Assembly: GCA_014281115.1 (NCBI GenBank)
Contig: JACONQ010000007.1
Location: forward strand, 620,001-684,000
Direction of reading: 5' to 3'
Length of the DNA stretch: 64,000 bases
DNA from: Laburnicola sp. R22_1
Lineage: Eukaryota > Ascomycota > Dothideomycetes > Pleosporales > Didymosphaeriaceae
The notes below the pieces were generated by a model, which ran no database searches, was not told the origin of the DNA, and saw only the letters and a list, made by a program, of their open reading frames with translations. Below, piece after piece: positions 34,420 through 46,066 of the stretch (positions are counted from its first letter, which is position 1; each line of letters starts with the position of its first letter). The position numbers and the translations under genes were made by a program.

Positions 34420-37400
34420 AGTGCCTAGCTCCCATGAGTTTTCTTCTTCTAAGTAACCTTCCTATTTAATAAGGTATTCCTAGATTCTAACTAATAACTG
34501 TCTACTCTCTAGCACCTTCTCTATATAATACACGTTATCGCCAAATATGTGTAGGGTGTCTATAATAGGACCTACTTAAGACTTAATAGCTCCTCTTTAT
34601 TTATATAGCTCTAACAACAATATATAGAAGATCGGGTGTGCGTTTAATTCTAGAAAGTTAACTCTATAGGCTTTTTTCCCCATAGGGTACTCGACTATGC
34701 CTAGTCTAATAAACTTCTAATTAAGTTTACGCTTAGGTTGTGCGGAGTTTAGATGTCTAGTAGATATAAACACTTAATCCTCCAGTTTAAGACTAAGGTA
34801 CTTTCTCTTCTTATTAGCATACTTCTTCTGGTACTTATTCGCCGCTACAATCTTTATTCTACATTAAGCCTACAGTGTAATAACTCTTGCTACAATCAAC
34901 ATGCCTAGTGGCGATTCTCCATCGCCAAGCGGCATTCCGGGCCATTCTGGCGCACAAGGATCCGCTCTATAGTATGCGCAAAAAGGAGTTACTCTAGTTG
35001 CTACGTTTACGCTATTATTATACGCAAATTCCGCAATTAGTAACTATCTTGCCTAGTTATCCTATTCTAGGTAGCAAAAACACTAAAGATACTGCTCAAG
35101 CGTCTAATTCTGCCTTTTAGTTTGCCCGTCTATTTGCGGATAATAGGCTAATAATAACACCCTCATAGTATTAAGGTAATAACAAAAAGAGTCCCAATAG
35201 CAAGAATTTATTATTAGACCTCTGTTTAATAAGATCGTCTTAGAAGTGCCGTGTAACCTAACAATATCTCGAATCTAGGCTTTCGCTAAGTCCTTCGCAT
35301 CCTAATCTGTCCTGGCAGGTATATAATGAGCCATCTTTGTCAGACAGTCCACTATCACTAGAATAGCATTATAGACTTGGCTAAGTATTTAGCTAGGGGG
35401 TAAGTCCACAATAAAATCCAAGGTAACGTCCTCCCAAGGGCCATTTGGCACAGGCAAGGGATTTAAAAGACTATATGGTTAGTGTTAAGGTGCGATAGAC
35501 ATTCTGCACTTTAAATAGTTATAACAGTAGTCCTTAACTTCGCGTCGCATTCCTTTCCATCAGAAATGCCTCCTTAACTTCTCTAACGTCTTCTTCGCCC
35601 CAAAATGCCCACCTATAGGGCTATTATGGCACGTCCAGAGGGCCTTCGCCTTCTCCGCACTCGTTATAAGCACTTTGATTCCATTTTACTCCATTACGCC
35701 TTCTTCTAACAACTCTTTACCTAACTATTAGGGCTAAGGTTCTTCTAGAGCCTCAACTTTATCCTTAGTCTCTAAGTCGGATTCAGAGCTACTATCTATT
35801 AACGATATTGGCTCTTCTACAATTGCTCTCCCAGGTTCGCGCCTCCTTGGCCGCCTTTGTCCCTAGGGTGCCGCTTGCTGGAATCTTATAATCGCACTAA
35901 TCAATTAGGTAGTTAGTTTATTAAAAGTATCCCTACTTAACAATATTCCCAAAGGCTCTATATAAGCCCTGTTTCCTTTCTCTACTAGGTATTGCGCCTC
36001 GCTCATATAGTCAGGGCGTCTTAATAGTCCATCCGCTGGGTTTTTCTTTCCTAGCTAGTGGATAATAATAAAATCGTACTCTGCTAGCCTCTTATAGATC
36101 CTAACCTGCTGGTAGTTTAATTTCTTTATGTCTATAAACTATCGCAAGTTATTATAATCTGTAAGAATAATAAATAGAATACTCAACAGGTAGTGTCGCT
36201 AATATTCGACACTTCTATTAATAGCCAGCAATTTCTTATTGTGTGTATTGTATCGAAGTTATGTGCTGTCCAGCTTCTGTAAAAAGAAACCAATGGGTCG
36301 CCATTGCAGGGTTCTATTAGATTTGGGCACATTCTGGCTTAATATGCCAGATATCGCGCCACCTAAGACATCTACCTTAAGTCTTGTCTCTCTATTAGAC
36401 TTAAAGTGCACTAATATAGGCACTACTATAAATGCGGCCTTTAACTCTTTAAAAGCTGCTCTTGCCTACGCATCTAGGTGTAAGAGTTAGCTTTCCTCCC
36501 TTCTTTAAGCATGCCCACCCTAGGCAGCACTAGACTCCTTCTAAGTAAGTTTAGTAAGGGGTAGAGCCACTCTTAAAAATCCTTTAATAAACATCTGGTA
36601 ATAATTTATAAAACTAATAAACACCCTAATATCGCGCACTATCTTAGGGAGTGGCCACTCTATAATTATTTTTACACAGTCTTTATACACTCTAACTCTC
36701 TTTTGGCTAATAATATAGCCTAGATACTCTATCTCTTCCTAATAAAACTCGTACTTACTAAGTTTAATATACAGTTTGGCCTTACGTAGCCTTTAGAGGA
36801 CTTCTTTTACGTATTATTTATGTTCCTCTTCTATATTAAAAAAGATAAGTATATTGTCCAAATAGACAATACACGTTACATTAATTAGTCCTACTAGGAC
36901 TTTATTAATATGCTCCTAGAATTGTGCCAAAGCATTAGTTAAACTAAACAGCATTACTAAGTACTCAAAGTGTCTATACTTCGTACGAAAAGCTGTCTTC
37001 CATTTATCGCCTTTTTTAATTCTTATTCTATAATATGCCTCTTAGATATTAAGCTTAGTAAAGAACTTCGCTTTTGCTAATCTTTCTAAGGACTTAGCAA
37101 TTAAGAGTAACGCATAACAATTCTTAACAGTAATCTTATTAAGGTTGCGATAATCTACGCATAGCCTCAACATACCATCCTTCTTTTTCGCGAATAGAAT
37201 TAGTGCTCTAGCTAGTAACCTTAAATATTGTATCCAGCCTCTTCGCAAGTAATCTACAATATACTTGCGCAAGACACTTAGCTCGCCCTTAGATAAGTTA
37301 TAGAGGGGCTAATAGGATGGTTATTCCCCAGGAAGAAGATTAATACTTAGGTCGGTCGCGGAGTGTTCCGTAAGTACCTCTAATTAATCACTATTCACTA

Positions 37401-38160
37401 TATTAGCGAACTCTTAGTATACCTATAGCATTATAGCCTCTACTAAGATTATGAATATTCTATTACCTATATAGCCGATGTAACACGCGTATAATTCCGC
37501 AGTTAAGTCCAACATTATCGAACTAAACTGTTCCGCGTCTTTAAGGGCCACTTTGGCATAGTTAGGCGCATTCTGCCCTAACTTTCCTTAAAATAACAAT
37601 CGACCTGTGCAAAAGTTAAGTTTTGGATTATATGTGACAATCTACAGTAATCCTAAGTACATCTCGTACTTCCTTAGGTCCGCTCCTATGAATAGGACCT
37701 AGTAGGTCTCTCTATAACCTCTGGCATTTACTAGGTGCACTTTAGTAACTACAAATCTATATACAGTAATATTCGCACTATTTGCCGCCTCTGCTATAAA
37801 GTCTAGCAAGGGCATTACTATTAGATCTCTCTTCTTTGCAAAGCAAGCAGAGATTATATTAAGTTTAGCGCCACTATTAACTAGTGCCTTAACTAAGCCT
37901 AAATCCCCTACTATAGCCTGCACTATTATCGCAGTTGGCCTCTTTAGGTAAAGCATATTATAGAGTTTTCCAAGCTACTTGTTCTCCTTATACTTAACAA
38001 TTGCGGCCAATAGAATAGAGTCTAGTCCCGCCAGCCCTTGCCTTTTCCCGCGGACTCTAATGCGTCCTTAGAATGGAAAGGTAGGTCTGGATTTCTCTCC
38101 TTCTTGCAATTAGAGAAGACGTGGCCTCTCTTACTATAGTTTTAGCAAGTAACCTTTAGA
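34420..38160 (-). pseudogene. Gag-pol of the gypsy chromovirus, RIP-inactivated
   Basis: Visible from N to C: a zinc knuckle C..YSKRGHVFSNCKK at about 38106-38148, with its second Cys codon area mutated; an aspartic protease with the DSGA site changed to NSGA (37699-37956); and reverse transcriptase with FAKKKDGMLRLCVDYRNLNK (37042-37272), whose catalytic box reads VYLDN instead of YLDD (about 36850-36870). An integrase H2C2 finger (HSPIGGHFGAKKTLEKLRRH, about 35560-35640) and core (TLDFIVDLP, VDCLTKMAHYIPA) follow. Last is a chromodomain (EYLI..EGYLEEENSWE, about 34430-34530). Stop codons interrupt every domain. The Asp-to-Asn changes in protease and RT are G-to-A in origin. Confidence 0.87.
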
Positions 38161-39291
38161 TTATCTTTATCCTTTTCCTTCTGTGTTAAGGTAGACTATT
38201 TATAGTCCTTACGCTCCTTTCTACCGCGTTTAGCCAGCCTAGCTAACTTAGCAGGGGGCGTTATTAACTTAGGCCTCTTTAATAAGTCCTTAGACTTGCC
38301 TTTGCTCTTAGCAGACCGCCCTTCCTCTTAGTAAAGATAATTAGCAATCTCTTCCACCTCTACAAGAGTTTTTCTCTAAGAAGGTGGGTAATGTAAAACT
38401 TCTCTACGTAGCTTATTATCTATAGAAGCTATAAATTTAGCTACCCTATAATGCTTATTCTGCTCCTTAATTTCATCCCATAAAGAAAAAAGGTAGTTAA
38501 GTAAGTCTGTTAGAGACTGGCCTGCCCTTTAGCGGCAGTTCTTTATCGTCTTAAACGCCGTCTGCCAGCGTTCTAATAGAGTGTCCAGGGCATTAAGCAT
38601 TCGTTCTATTAACGTCTGCTAAGTAGGAGCCTATTCAGGGTCTGTCTGTTATTGTTAATTAGAATATAACTCGAATTAACTTCGAAGGTCCTTAGACAGA
38701 TACTATCTACTAAAGGTAACCTTACAATCTTCTATAACAAAGCGAGAAGGTGCTTGCGAGAAATAAAACTCGCAATCCCACTTCTATTAGTTATAATTAC
38801 GACGATTCTTGCGGTTATAGACGTGTAGTAGGGGTGGTCGCGGCAAGATACTCTATTTAGCAGCTACCAGGAACAATGAGGCCACAGTGGCCACGCGCAG
38901 GGTACTAGTAAGCTTATTAAGAGCTGCTACATCGCCAGCTTCGTATTATTATTAAATATCCTTAATGCGTTGTATTTCCTATTGTTCCTATTTCTTGCGC
39001 GCTTAGTCCTACAGTTCTGCAAGATAAGCCGCCCTTCTATTAGCTTCTATCGCATTTAGCTCCTCCTAAGGGGCTCACAAACCCTTAGGGCTATTATTAA
39101 TTTCTTATTAGGTAGCCTCCCCAAGTTCTTCTACTCGTTCTTCTACCTACCTAACAGCACTAGCTTGCTGCCAAGTGTTTCTAAATGGGCCGCCTAGCTC
39201 CTAGCTCGCGAAAGCAAGGCGTCCACTAGGTCTACGTATTGCCATTATGGCGGCGAGAATTCTATCGCTGCCTATAAGGGAGCGATTCGAA

Positions 39292-39481
39292 TATAAGGGC
39301 GCCACTAGGACGCCTAATAGTTAATAAGGCAGAATAGGATAATATTAGGAGGTAAGTAGTGATAAGACAAATCGCTACCCGCTCTTATCCAAAGTGAGGG
39401 GGTTTTTTATCTAAACTCCCGCTAGGCCCAAAGAAGACATAAGTCCCCATTTGGTCACCTAAGCGATAAGGAGACCTTATA
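39292..39481 (-). repeat. 5' LTR of the gypsy element
   Basis: 190 bp, TATAAGGGCG...CCTTATA; the terminal TG and CA are both mutated to TA by C-to-T/G-to-A changes. Confidence 0.93.
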
Positions 39482-42400
39482 TACTACCTCTTAGCCTAGT
39501 ATAAGGGCGACAATATACTAGGTAACTAGACTATTAGTCTTAGCAATAATAGGTAGACTATAAACAAGCTTAGTGTTGCCTAGCTATAGCACTTTATTAA
39601 GCATACAGTAGAGCGTAGAGTAGACGCGCGTTAGCTCCTAATACTTCATAGCTATAAGAGCTACAACTTACTCGAATTCTAGAAGATCTGCAAAGAGAAT
39701 AAAATCTATACCCTATACATACTACTATATTTGTCACACCTTCTATAGCCACTTAATATAGGCTACTTCTCGCCGTTAAAGCGAGCGTACAGGCGCTAGA
39801 TTAAGGGCCTAATACGCAACTATATTAACTATATTACTAAGCTTAAGTTTCTACTAGCCTTTCGCGCCGCCTACAACTAGTTAATTACAAAGGAGAATAT
39901 CTACGCAAGCTTTTAAGGCTCTGGGCTAGTCCCACACAATCTAGAGGCAGTGCTCTTAAAGCTTAATATTAAGCTTCGTACACCATCGCCAGGGCTAGCG
40001 CCAGCAGCCCTACTAGAGGCCCTATAGAAGTCTACAACACTAAGCAACGCACGTAAGCTAGGCGCTTAGTTAACTCTAGTTTGTAAGCAAATTTAAAGGC
40101 ATTAGAAATTCTCTTCTACCTTAGTTATCCAGTCGCTTAATTGGCTTACAAGAGGCGCTAAGAGAATAGCGCATTTAATAGTGCTTATATATAAGGAGAT
40201 AGCTACTTTACAAAGAGTAAATAAGGTAGCTATAACGCATAAATAGCGTAAAAAGAAGCGAATCTAAAAGCGAGGCACTCTATTAAAGGCAGAGAGAGAG
40301 GATATTATTACTTAAAAGGCTGTTAAGCAGCAACTAGAGGGAGAAATACGGTAAGGCAAGGCGTAGTTAGTTGTGAGCCAGCAGGCTTCTACGCGCTGCA
40401 GGCGCTATAGGGAGCCTGGGCACAACTCGCGCACGTGTAAGAAGGCTTCTATAGATACTGCTTAATTTAGAATAGCTATTATATTAATAGAATATTAATA
40501 CGTTGTAAATTTATATACTACGAAAGGCTTAGAGACTTAGTAGGGTTCGCAGCTCGCTTATATTCGCAGCTCGCTTGTAAACACGTTAATCGCTATATAA
40601 GAAAAAAGACCTAATAATTATATTAACTTTTAATTCTAAATAGCCATAGCTTTTATATTACTATAGACTTTATTAACTACTATAATTAGAATAAAATTCT
40701 GCTTACTATCCTGTCTCCTTATTTAACTTATACGCTTTAGCCACTTAATATTATAATATTTAAGCCTCTATTAACAGTCTACTTAACAGAACTGTTAACA
40801 CACCTCTATAGAAGTTAGGGTCTAGTTTCTATTACTAAAGGCGACTTCTTTCCCCTATTCTAGAATGCGTAGAAGGCTTTCTTTAAGAAATTAACAATCC
40901 TTAGCTCTTTTAGGGCAATAGGTATATCACTACCTAATCTAAATATAATCCTTAATAGATTTACTAAATCTTAAGATTTAAGAGAAAGCTCTCTATTATT
41001 ACTTAGCAATTATAATTAGAGAAAGATGGATAGGCTTATACGCTCTGCAGTTAAGAATTAGAGTAGTAGAGATATATAGAAGCTTTATTAATCGCTCTAC
41101 TACCTATCTATCTAAAATAAGCTACTTAAGTATAAGATAGATAGGATTAAGCAGACACTATCTATTAAGGAGAAGCGTAGAAATAAGAGCAAGACTTTAG
41201 ATCTCTAACAGCATTAGGAGTATTATAGTAGAGCAGTCTTCTAGTTACTAAGGAAGCTAAGGAAGGCATATGTTTATTAATCTATTAAGGAGCAGGAGGA
41301 GAAGCAGTAGCAGCTTTAAAAAGCAGAGATAGTAGAGCTAAAGAAGGCAGCTAAGTTATATAAGGAGAAAATCTAGCAGAAGAAGCGTATTACGCAAGAG
41401 ACAGCTAAGAAGGCAAAAGAGAAAGAGAGAGCTAAAAAGGCAGCTTAGCGCGCTGCCTAGAAGTCTGCCTACAATGCAGAAAAGGCTCTATAACTATCCT
41501 AAAAGGGTAAAAGAAAGGCCTCTTAGCTATCTCTATAGAGTAGAAAGTATTGGAAACGTTTTATTAATACTGTAAATATTAGGGAGGCCTTAGAGGACGT
41601 ATCTACTACCCTAACCAAATCTACACACTACAGTCGCAATATTAAGCTTCTAGATAGATTTAAATAGTGTAAATAAATCGCAGCTATTAACTTACTACCC
41701 TATAAGAAAATCTCGTAATAATATTAATTATAGGTAGTTCTATAGCCTTATTTTTAATAGAGCGTTTTTGGTGTTGCCTACACATTACGCGAATCTACGC
41801 ATTACACGCACGGACACGTTATATAGTAGTAGTAACAAAGAAAAAAAATACGTCTTATATCTATCTAGAGCGCAACGTAATATCTATAAGTGTAGAGCAC
41901 TAATTTCTTAAACTTCTATATATATATAAAGGCTTTATATATAGTAGTAACCTTACCTAGTTAATTCTATTAAAGTTATCTGCAAAACAAGCGTCGAATT
42001 CGAGCCTAGGGCTATTAGAGCTAGGTAAGAAGGCAACTAAGAGAGTAGTGGCAGCTTAAGTTAACGCAGCTTAAGCTCTTAGTGTTAGAGTTTCTAATAG
42101 TCTATAAAAGGACGTTAACGCATTTAAGGGCCCTAAGAGCATTGCGTTAATTAAGGGTAGAGCCTCTATATTAAAGGACGCGGTATTGCGATTCCAGAGC
42201 TTAGTCTTAAAGCTCTAGCTACCCTAAGACTTTAGCAGCTTCTATATGCTCTATAAGTTAAGCGCGATAACTAGAGGTGCCGCTAGTCTTACTACTGTAC
42301 TTAAAGAGCTCCTTTTACCCTTATTTTGTAAGGCTAGGGCTATTATATAAGTATAGAGAGGAGGGCGCGAGAGAGCGTTAATAGAGAGGGCAAACGCAGA

Positions 42401-42567
42401 TAATTTAAGGTGCTTAGCTAACTTAGTTAATTATCTAATTAGGAAATTGCTTAAAACTCTAAAAACGCGTAAAAATTACTATATTTATTATTTTTTTGGC
42501 TTTAAAAAGCCATCTTAGCGTTAAAAATAACATTAAAATAGATTAATTATATTAGAAAGATTAATTA

Positions 42568-43666
42568 TATTAGGAAAATTTTTGAGTGTGCGTGCGTATC
42601 TATGGTATCTAGACGGCTTTACATACACTTACGCACTAAAAGCGCTTTAAGCGCACTTATAATACTACTTTTTTTTAGCGTATATATATATAAGGTTATA
42701 TAAGAATGTGTACCTATACTACTATAGTACCTAGACTATTAAAATAATGCTGATTAATTAGTAAATAAAGCTTTTTAATTGGCTAAAATTTTAAAAAAGC
42801 TTAGTAATCTACTTAGTAATCTGCTTAGTAAGCTTTTAAAAAATTAGATTTTTTTAAAGTATAAAGTCCTTTACTAAATAGTAATTAGTAAATAATATAA
42901 TAATATTAATTACTAGCGTATTATATAGAGCTTCTATCTAACCCTAAATTCTAAGTTTTGTAGATTTAAAAATAGAAAAATATAGTTTTATAATTATTTA
43001 AAAGAATTAGATTAGACGAAAATTAGTGGCTTGGCAAAGAACACTATTTAAAAAAGTTTAAACTTTAATAACTTTTTAACTACTTTACTTTTATTAAAAC
43101 TTTTTTAATAATTATATATTATATTATTAGTACTATATATTTATATAATATTATTCCGTAATATATATAATAACTAGCAAAATAAAGAGTTTTCTATTAA
43201 TTACTAACTAATTACGTAATAAAAATAGTATTTTTAAATTAAATAATTAAAGACTAGTATTTTCTTTATAAATCTATTAAAAAATTAAATTTATAGCTTT
43301 ACTAGTTAAAAAGTTATAAAGCTTTAAAAAAATTACTTATTTAGACTATTTGTGCACATTTGCGCAAGTCTGCGCAAGTCTGCGCATCTTTAAGCATCTT
43401 TAAGCATTTTTGTGCTAACAAATTGCTTGTGCAAAAATGCGCATAAATGCGCAACTCTGCGCACGTCTGTGCACGTCTAAGCAACTTTTCTAAAAAAACT
43501 CTTTTAATATGCATATCTGCGCACCTCTGCGCACCTCTGCGCACCTTTGCGCATCTTTAAGCATTTTTGTGCTAACAAATTGCTTGTGCAAAAATGCGCA
43601 CAAATGCGCAACTTTGCGCACGTCTGCGCACGTCTGAGCAGCCTTTTTAAAAAAACTTTCCTGATG
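42568..43666. mobile_element. TGCGCA-rich non-autonomous element, copy 2 (1099 bp)
   Basis: Same order and ends as copy 1 (TATTAGGAAA, RIP-changed, and CTTTCCTGATG), in the same orientation, inserted in the 5' part of the hAT element with a TA duplication. The left third has lost most of its CpA/TpG-context bases (e.g. GCGCACC in copy 1 reads GCGTATC here). The right TGCGCA array (43351-43642) is nearly unchanged from copy 1 and has one extra TGCGCACCTC unit. Confidence 0.88.
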
Positions 43667-43800
43667 TAGGATAATAGCCCTTATCCTAATTGCTGCAAAA
43701 TTTGTATGGGCGGAGGATTGACCTGATTGATAGGATCAATTGGGCGAAAATCGATCAAAAACTGATCTCCTGATTGATTGATGGCAACTCTGTGATTAGA

Positions 43801-44396
43801 TACATCATGATAATGCAGCTACCACGCAGGAGTCGCAACAGACTATGACATCTAAAACCAGTGAACGCGCAGAGTCATACGTGCAGATTCATTCATTCAT
43901 TCGTTTATTCATATCTATTGACTGCGTTCTTTAGAGCCCTCACAGCTTTCCCTCACAGCGTTATACCGTGTACCGAAAGGTTTGCCATGATTTTCTCTCT
44001 GATTCATAGTTCATAACAAGGTTTCCCTCACAGCGTTATGCCGTGTACCAAAAGGTCGCAAAGTCTCGCTCATTTGATTCATAGTTCACTTAACCTTTTA
44101 CAAACTATATGACCTCATAGAACAACAAAGGTTTACCAGCTAAAGTATATGAAAAAAGGTCTTTCACAGATCATGAGACTTAGCAGGACAACCACGGTTC
44201 ACGCCTTCACACGTGGCATGAGCAACTTTAGGTACACACAACACGCTATTATTTCAACCGTTCTCTTATGCAACGCGGTGAAATGGAATTGTATTACAAC
44301 CATCCGACATAAGACCCTACAAGGTGGACCAAAAAGTGCATGAGCCCCTAACCACTCGAAACTACCTGTGACTCCATCCAAATTTCCACCATCCAT
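43801..44396. other. Intergenic between transposon nest and ammonium permease
   Basis: Contains a short ATTC microsatellite (43888-43906) and the 75-bp duplicated segment listed separately; otherwise no gene. Presumably includes the permease 3'UTR on the minus strand. Confidence 0.6.
43947..44091 (+). repeat. Tandem pair of ~75-bp repeat, related copy at 57.9 kb
   Basis: TTTCCCTCACAGCGTTATRC followed by CGTGTACC(G/A)AAAGG starts at 43947 and again at 44022. Both units end in GATTCATAGTTCA. A diverged third copy at about 57899 (TTTCCCGCACAGCGTTTTTA, then CGTGTACCGATAGG) lies at the end of array 2a. Confidence 0.85.
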
Positions 44397-46066
44397 TCAT
44401 CCCGAGTTAGGAACCCCATCCTCCGCCCGCTTAAGGCTTCCCTGGCTACTATTCGGCGCCGTCACCCCCTCAAAAGCATGCTGCTCCATCATACTCCAGT
44501 CCCCAATCTGCTCATCAAAAAATTGGTCCACATCCAGGCCAATCATCTCCGCCTCCTCGGTAACCCGCAAATGCATAAACGGAATAAACTTAAGCGCATA
44601 CAGCAAAATACAAGTAACCACAAAAGAATACGACGAGATGGCGCAAATCTCGGCAATCTGGCGGCCAACCTGGACGCCCACGCCGTCGAGAGCGCCCTCA
44701 TAGATGGACGCGCCGTCGAGCGCGGACACCCATTTCTGCGCGAAGATGCCCGTGAAGAAGGAGCCGCACATGCCGCCGATGCCGTGCAGCTTGAAGACGT
44801 CCATGCCTTCGTCGATGCGCAGGATTCTGTCGATGTGCTTGCAGAGCGAGCAAATGGCGCCGGTGAGGAAGCCGATGAGCGCGGCGATCCAGATCGAGAC
44901 GTAGCCTGCGGCGGGCGTGATGCCGACGAGACCGGCGATGGCGCCGGAGCAGGCGCCGACGAGGGAAAAGTGGCCTTTGCTGCGGATGTAGTCGACGAGG
45001 ACCCAGCCGAGGACGCCGAAGCAGGCGGCCGTGTTGGTGTTGAAGACGGCTATCATGGAGCGCATGGAGGCGTTGAGGGCGGAGCCGCCGTTGAAGCCGA
45101 ACCAGCCGAACCAGATGAAGACGGTGCCGATGAAGACTAGTGTAGTGTTGTGGGGCTTGCCGTGGAATTTTTCTCCTTTGTGGACACGCTTTCCTAGGAC
45201 GAAGGCGTAGGCAAGAGCGGCCCTGCGCATGGTTAGCCACACGGACTTGGAAAAGCATCTCGATTCACTCACCAACCACTAGCAACGTGGACAGGGCCAC
45301 CGCCGGCAAAGTCAAGGGACGGGAGATTGTACAGCCACCCGTTCCCGTTCCAGGTCCAGCAAGCAATGGGGCAGTAGACAATAGTCGCCCAGCAGAACGA
45401 GAAGATGAGGGAAGGCAGAATGCGGCCGCGCTCAAAGCTACCACCAGTGACAAGGACTACAGTACAAATGCAGAAAAGCATCTGGTACAGGCAAAAGACG
45501 ATTTCCGGGAGCAAGGCCGAGCCAGGCGAGGGAGCCGACATAACATTCTTCATCCCGAAGTTGGCCATGTCGCCGATGAACGGGCTTGCCGTGCGAGAAT
45601 AGGCAAGCGAGTATCCCCAGAACATCCATTGGAAGCAAACACTTCTTGAGGTTAGCGATTCCTCAAGATAAAGTGGTTTGGCAATGGCCACTTACACTCC
45701 GGCGACAGCGAAAGACTGGAACAAGTGGGAGAGAGAAGACTTGCGGCGCGCAAGACCACTGTATAGGAATCCGATGCCGGGGATGATGAGCCAGACGAGG
45801 AAGGAGCAGGTGATGATGTACACGTAGTGGAACTCGAGACCGGCATACTGAGCGTTGACATCTACGTCTAGAGAGTCGCCGCCGTTCGGCACGGCCGGGT
45901 CGAATTCGGGCTACAATAATGGTTAGTCGTGGGTCTGGATGTTACTCATGTTGCGGTAGGAGTAAAGAAGGCATGAATGAAGCCATAGCAGAACATTTCG
46001 ACAGCGCAGTTGGGCTTACGTATTCGATGAGAAGAATGAACTTACAGGGGTAGGCGCAGTAGACAT
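44397..46066 (-). CDS. Ammonium permease, MEP/Amt family (spliced, 476 aa)
   Basis: Exons 46046-46066, 45696-45910, 45273-45641 and 44397-45222 join to 1431 nt (introns 135, 54 and 50 nt). The protein carries the Amt/Mep transmembrane series: FHYVYIITCSFLVWLIIPG, WMFWGYSLAYS, WNGNGWLYNLPSLDFAGGGP with VHVASG (first pore histidine), FIWFGWFGFNGGSALNA, NTNTAACFGVLGW, SLVGACSGAIAGLVGITPAAG, and FKLHGIGG (second pore histidine). These are plasma-membrane ammonium transporters with 11 predicted membrane segments. The extended cytosolic tail ends in an acidic/serine stretch (about 400-476). Length and motifs are normal and the reading frame is intact despite lying 600 bp from the transposon nest. 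The start is fixed by a 21-nt first exon MSTAPTP. GATA motifs upstream suggest nitrogen control. MEP1/2/3 subtype not assigned. Confidence 0.94.

Larger units (their letters stand above)
32520..39481 (-). mobile_element. Ty3/gypsy chromovirus, 6962 bp, with 190-bp LTRs
   Basis: LTRs at 32520-32709 and 39292-39481 are bounded by TG..CA (the right copy mutated to TA..TA), with a 5-bp target duplication TACTA (32515-32519, 39482-39486) in the pogo B transposase. Coding order on the minus strand: gag with CCHC knuckle, protease, RT, RNase H, integrase, chromodomain. A purine tract lies directly inside the left LTR (about 32710-32725) as expected for the PPT of a minus-oriented element. Confidence 0.93.
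31870..40480 (+). pseudogene. Pogo B transposase, split by a gypsy element
   Basis: The N-terminal part at 31870-32519 reads NIPKSTLYSQCARTT, EEEVIIKHILNLDS, GFAPTLGAIQDMANKLLT with stops, up to the codons for KYY. It resumes at 39482 (YYLLA) with SYNLLEFQKICKENK, LQPLNIGYFSPLKRAYRR and a C-terminal CCHC knuckle (CRRYREPGHNSRTC, about 40398-40440). RIP stops are frequent. Confidence 0.82.
31757..40586 (+). mobile_element. Pogo-type transposon B inserted in F1
   Basis: The TIR ACGTGTTTA(T/C)AA(A/G)CGAGC lies at 31757 and its complement ends at 40586, flanked by TA (31755-31756, 40587-40588). Differences between the two ends are transitions only. Without the gypsy insertion the element is about 1.87 kb. 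It carries a pogo transposase. Confidence 0.87.
31100..41500 (+). pseudogene. F1 transposase, split by pogo B and RIP-damaged
   Basis: The N-terminal half at about 31100-31756 contains HTH-like and DDE fragments (ACICADG-like CVCANRLAL, LPS motifs with many TAA). It breaks at VF|N and resumes at 40589 with LLILNSHSFYITIDFINYY, ending in a Lys/Gln-rich coiled tail (about 41270-41500). The alignment to the 16.6-kb transposase is clear by eye, including TYTLQPLN and the GISLPNLNIILNRF block. Non-functional. Confidence 0.8.
30884..41823 (+). mobile_element. Fot1/pogo-type element (F1), host of a second pogo
   Basis: Termini TATAACGTGTTCGTG and its complement, with internal TIR part AATGCGTAGATTCGCGTAAT, are flanked by TA (30882-30883, 41824-41825). 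About 2.1 kb remain when the nested insertion is removed. The transposase is of the same type as the copy at 16.6 kb, but the TIRs differ. Confidence 0.85.
25589..43792 (-). mobile_element. hAT-family transposon, 18.2 kb including nested insertions
   Basis: The 24-bp terminal inverted repeat begins CAGAGTTGCCATCAATCAAT at 25589, and the complement ends at 43792. The target duplication TGATTAGA (8 bp) lies at 25581-25588 and 43793-43800. CAG-type ends and 8-bp duplications are hAT hallmarks, and a decayed hAT transposase lies inside on the minus strand. Removing the three direct insertions and their TA duplications leaves about 3139 bp, a normal full-length hAT size. Subterminal TGATTGAT motifs occur near both ends. 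The whole element is AT-rich and full of TAA/TAG, consistent with RIP. It separates the NLR gene from the ammonium permease. Confidence 0.9.

Noticed and set aside
25581..43800. Starship giant element
   Set aside because: No tyrosine-recombinase captain gene at the edge and no cargo genes; inverted termini with an 8-bp duplication and a hAT transposase explain the boundaries.
45287..45649. Plus-strand ORFs opposite the ammonium permease
   Set aside because: Antisense shadows of well-supported permease exons.
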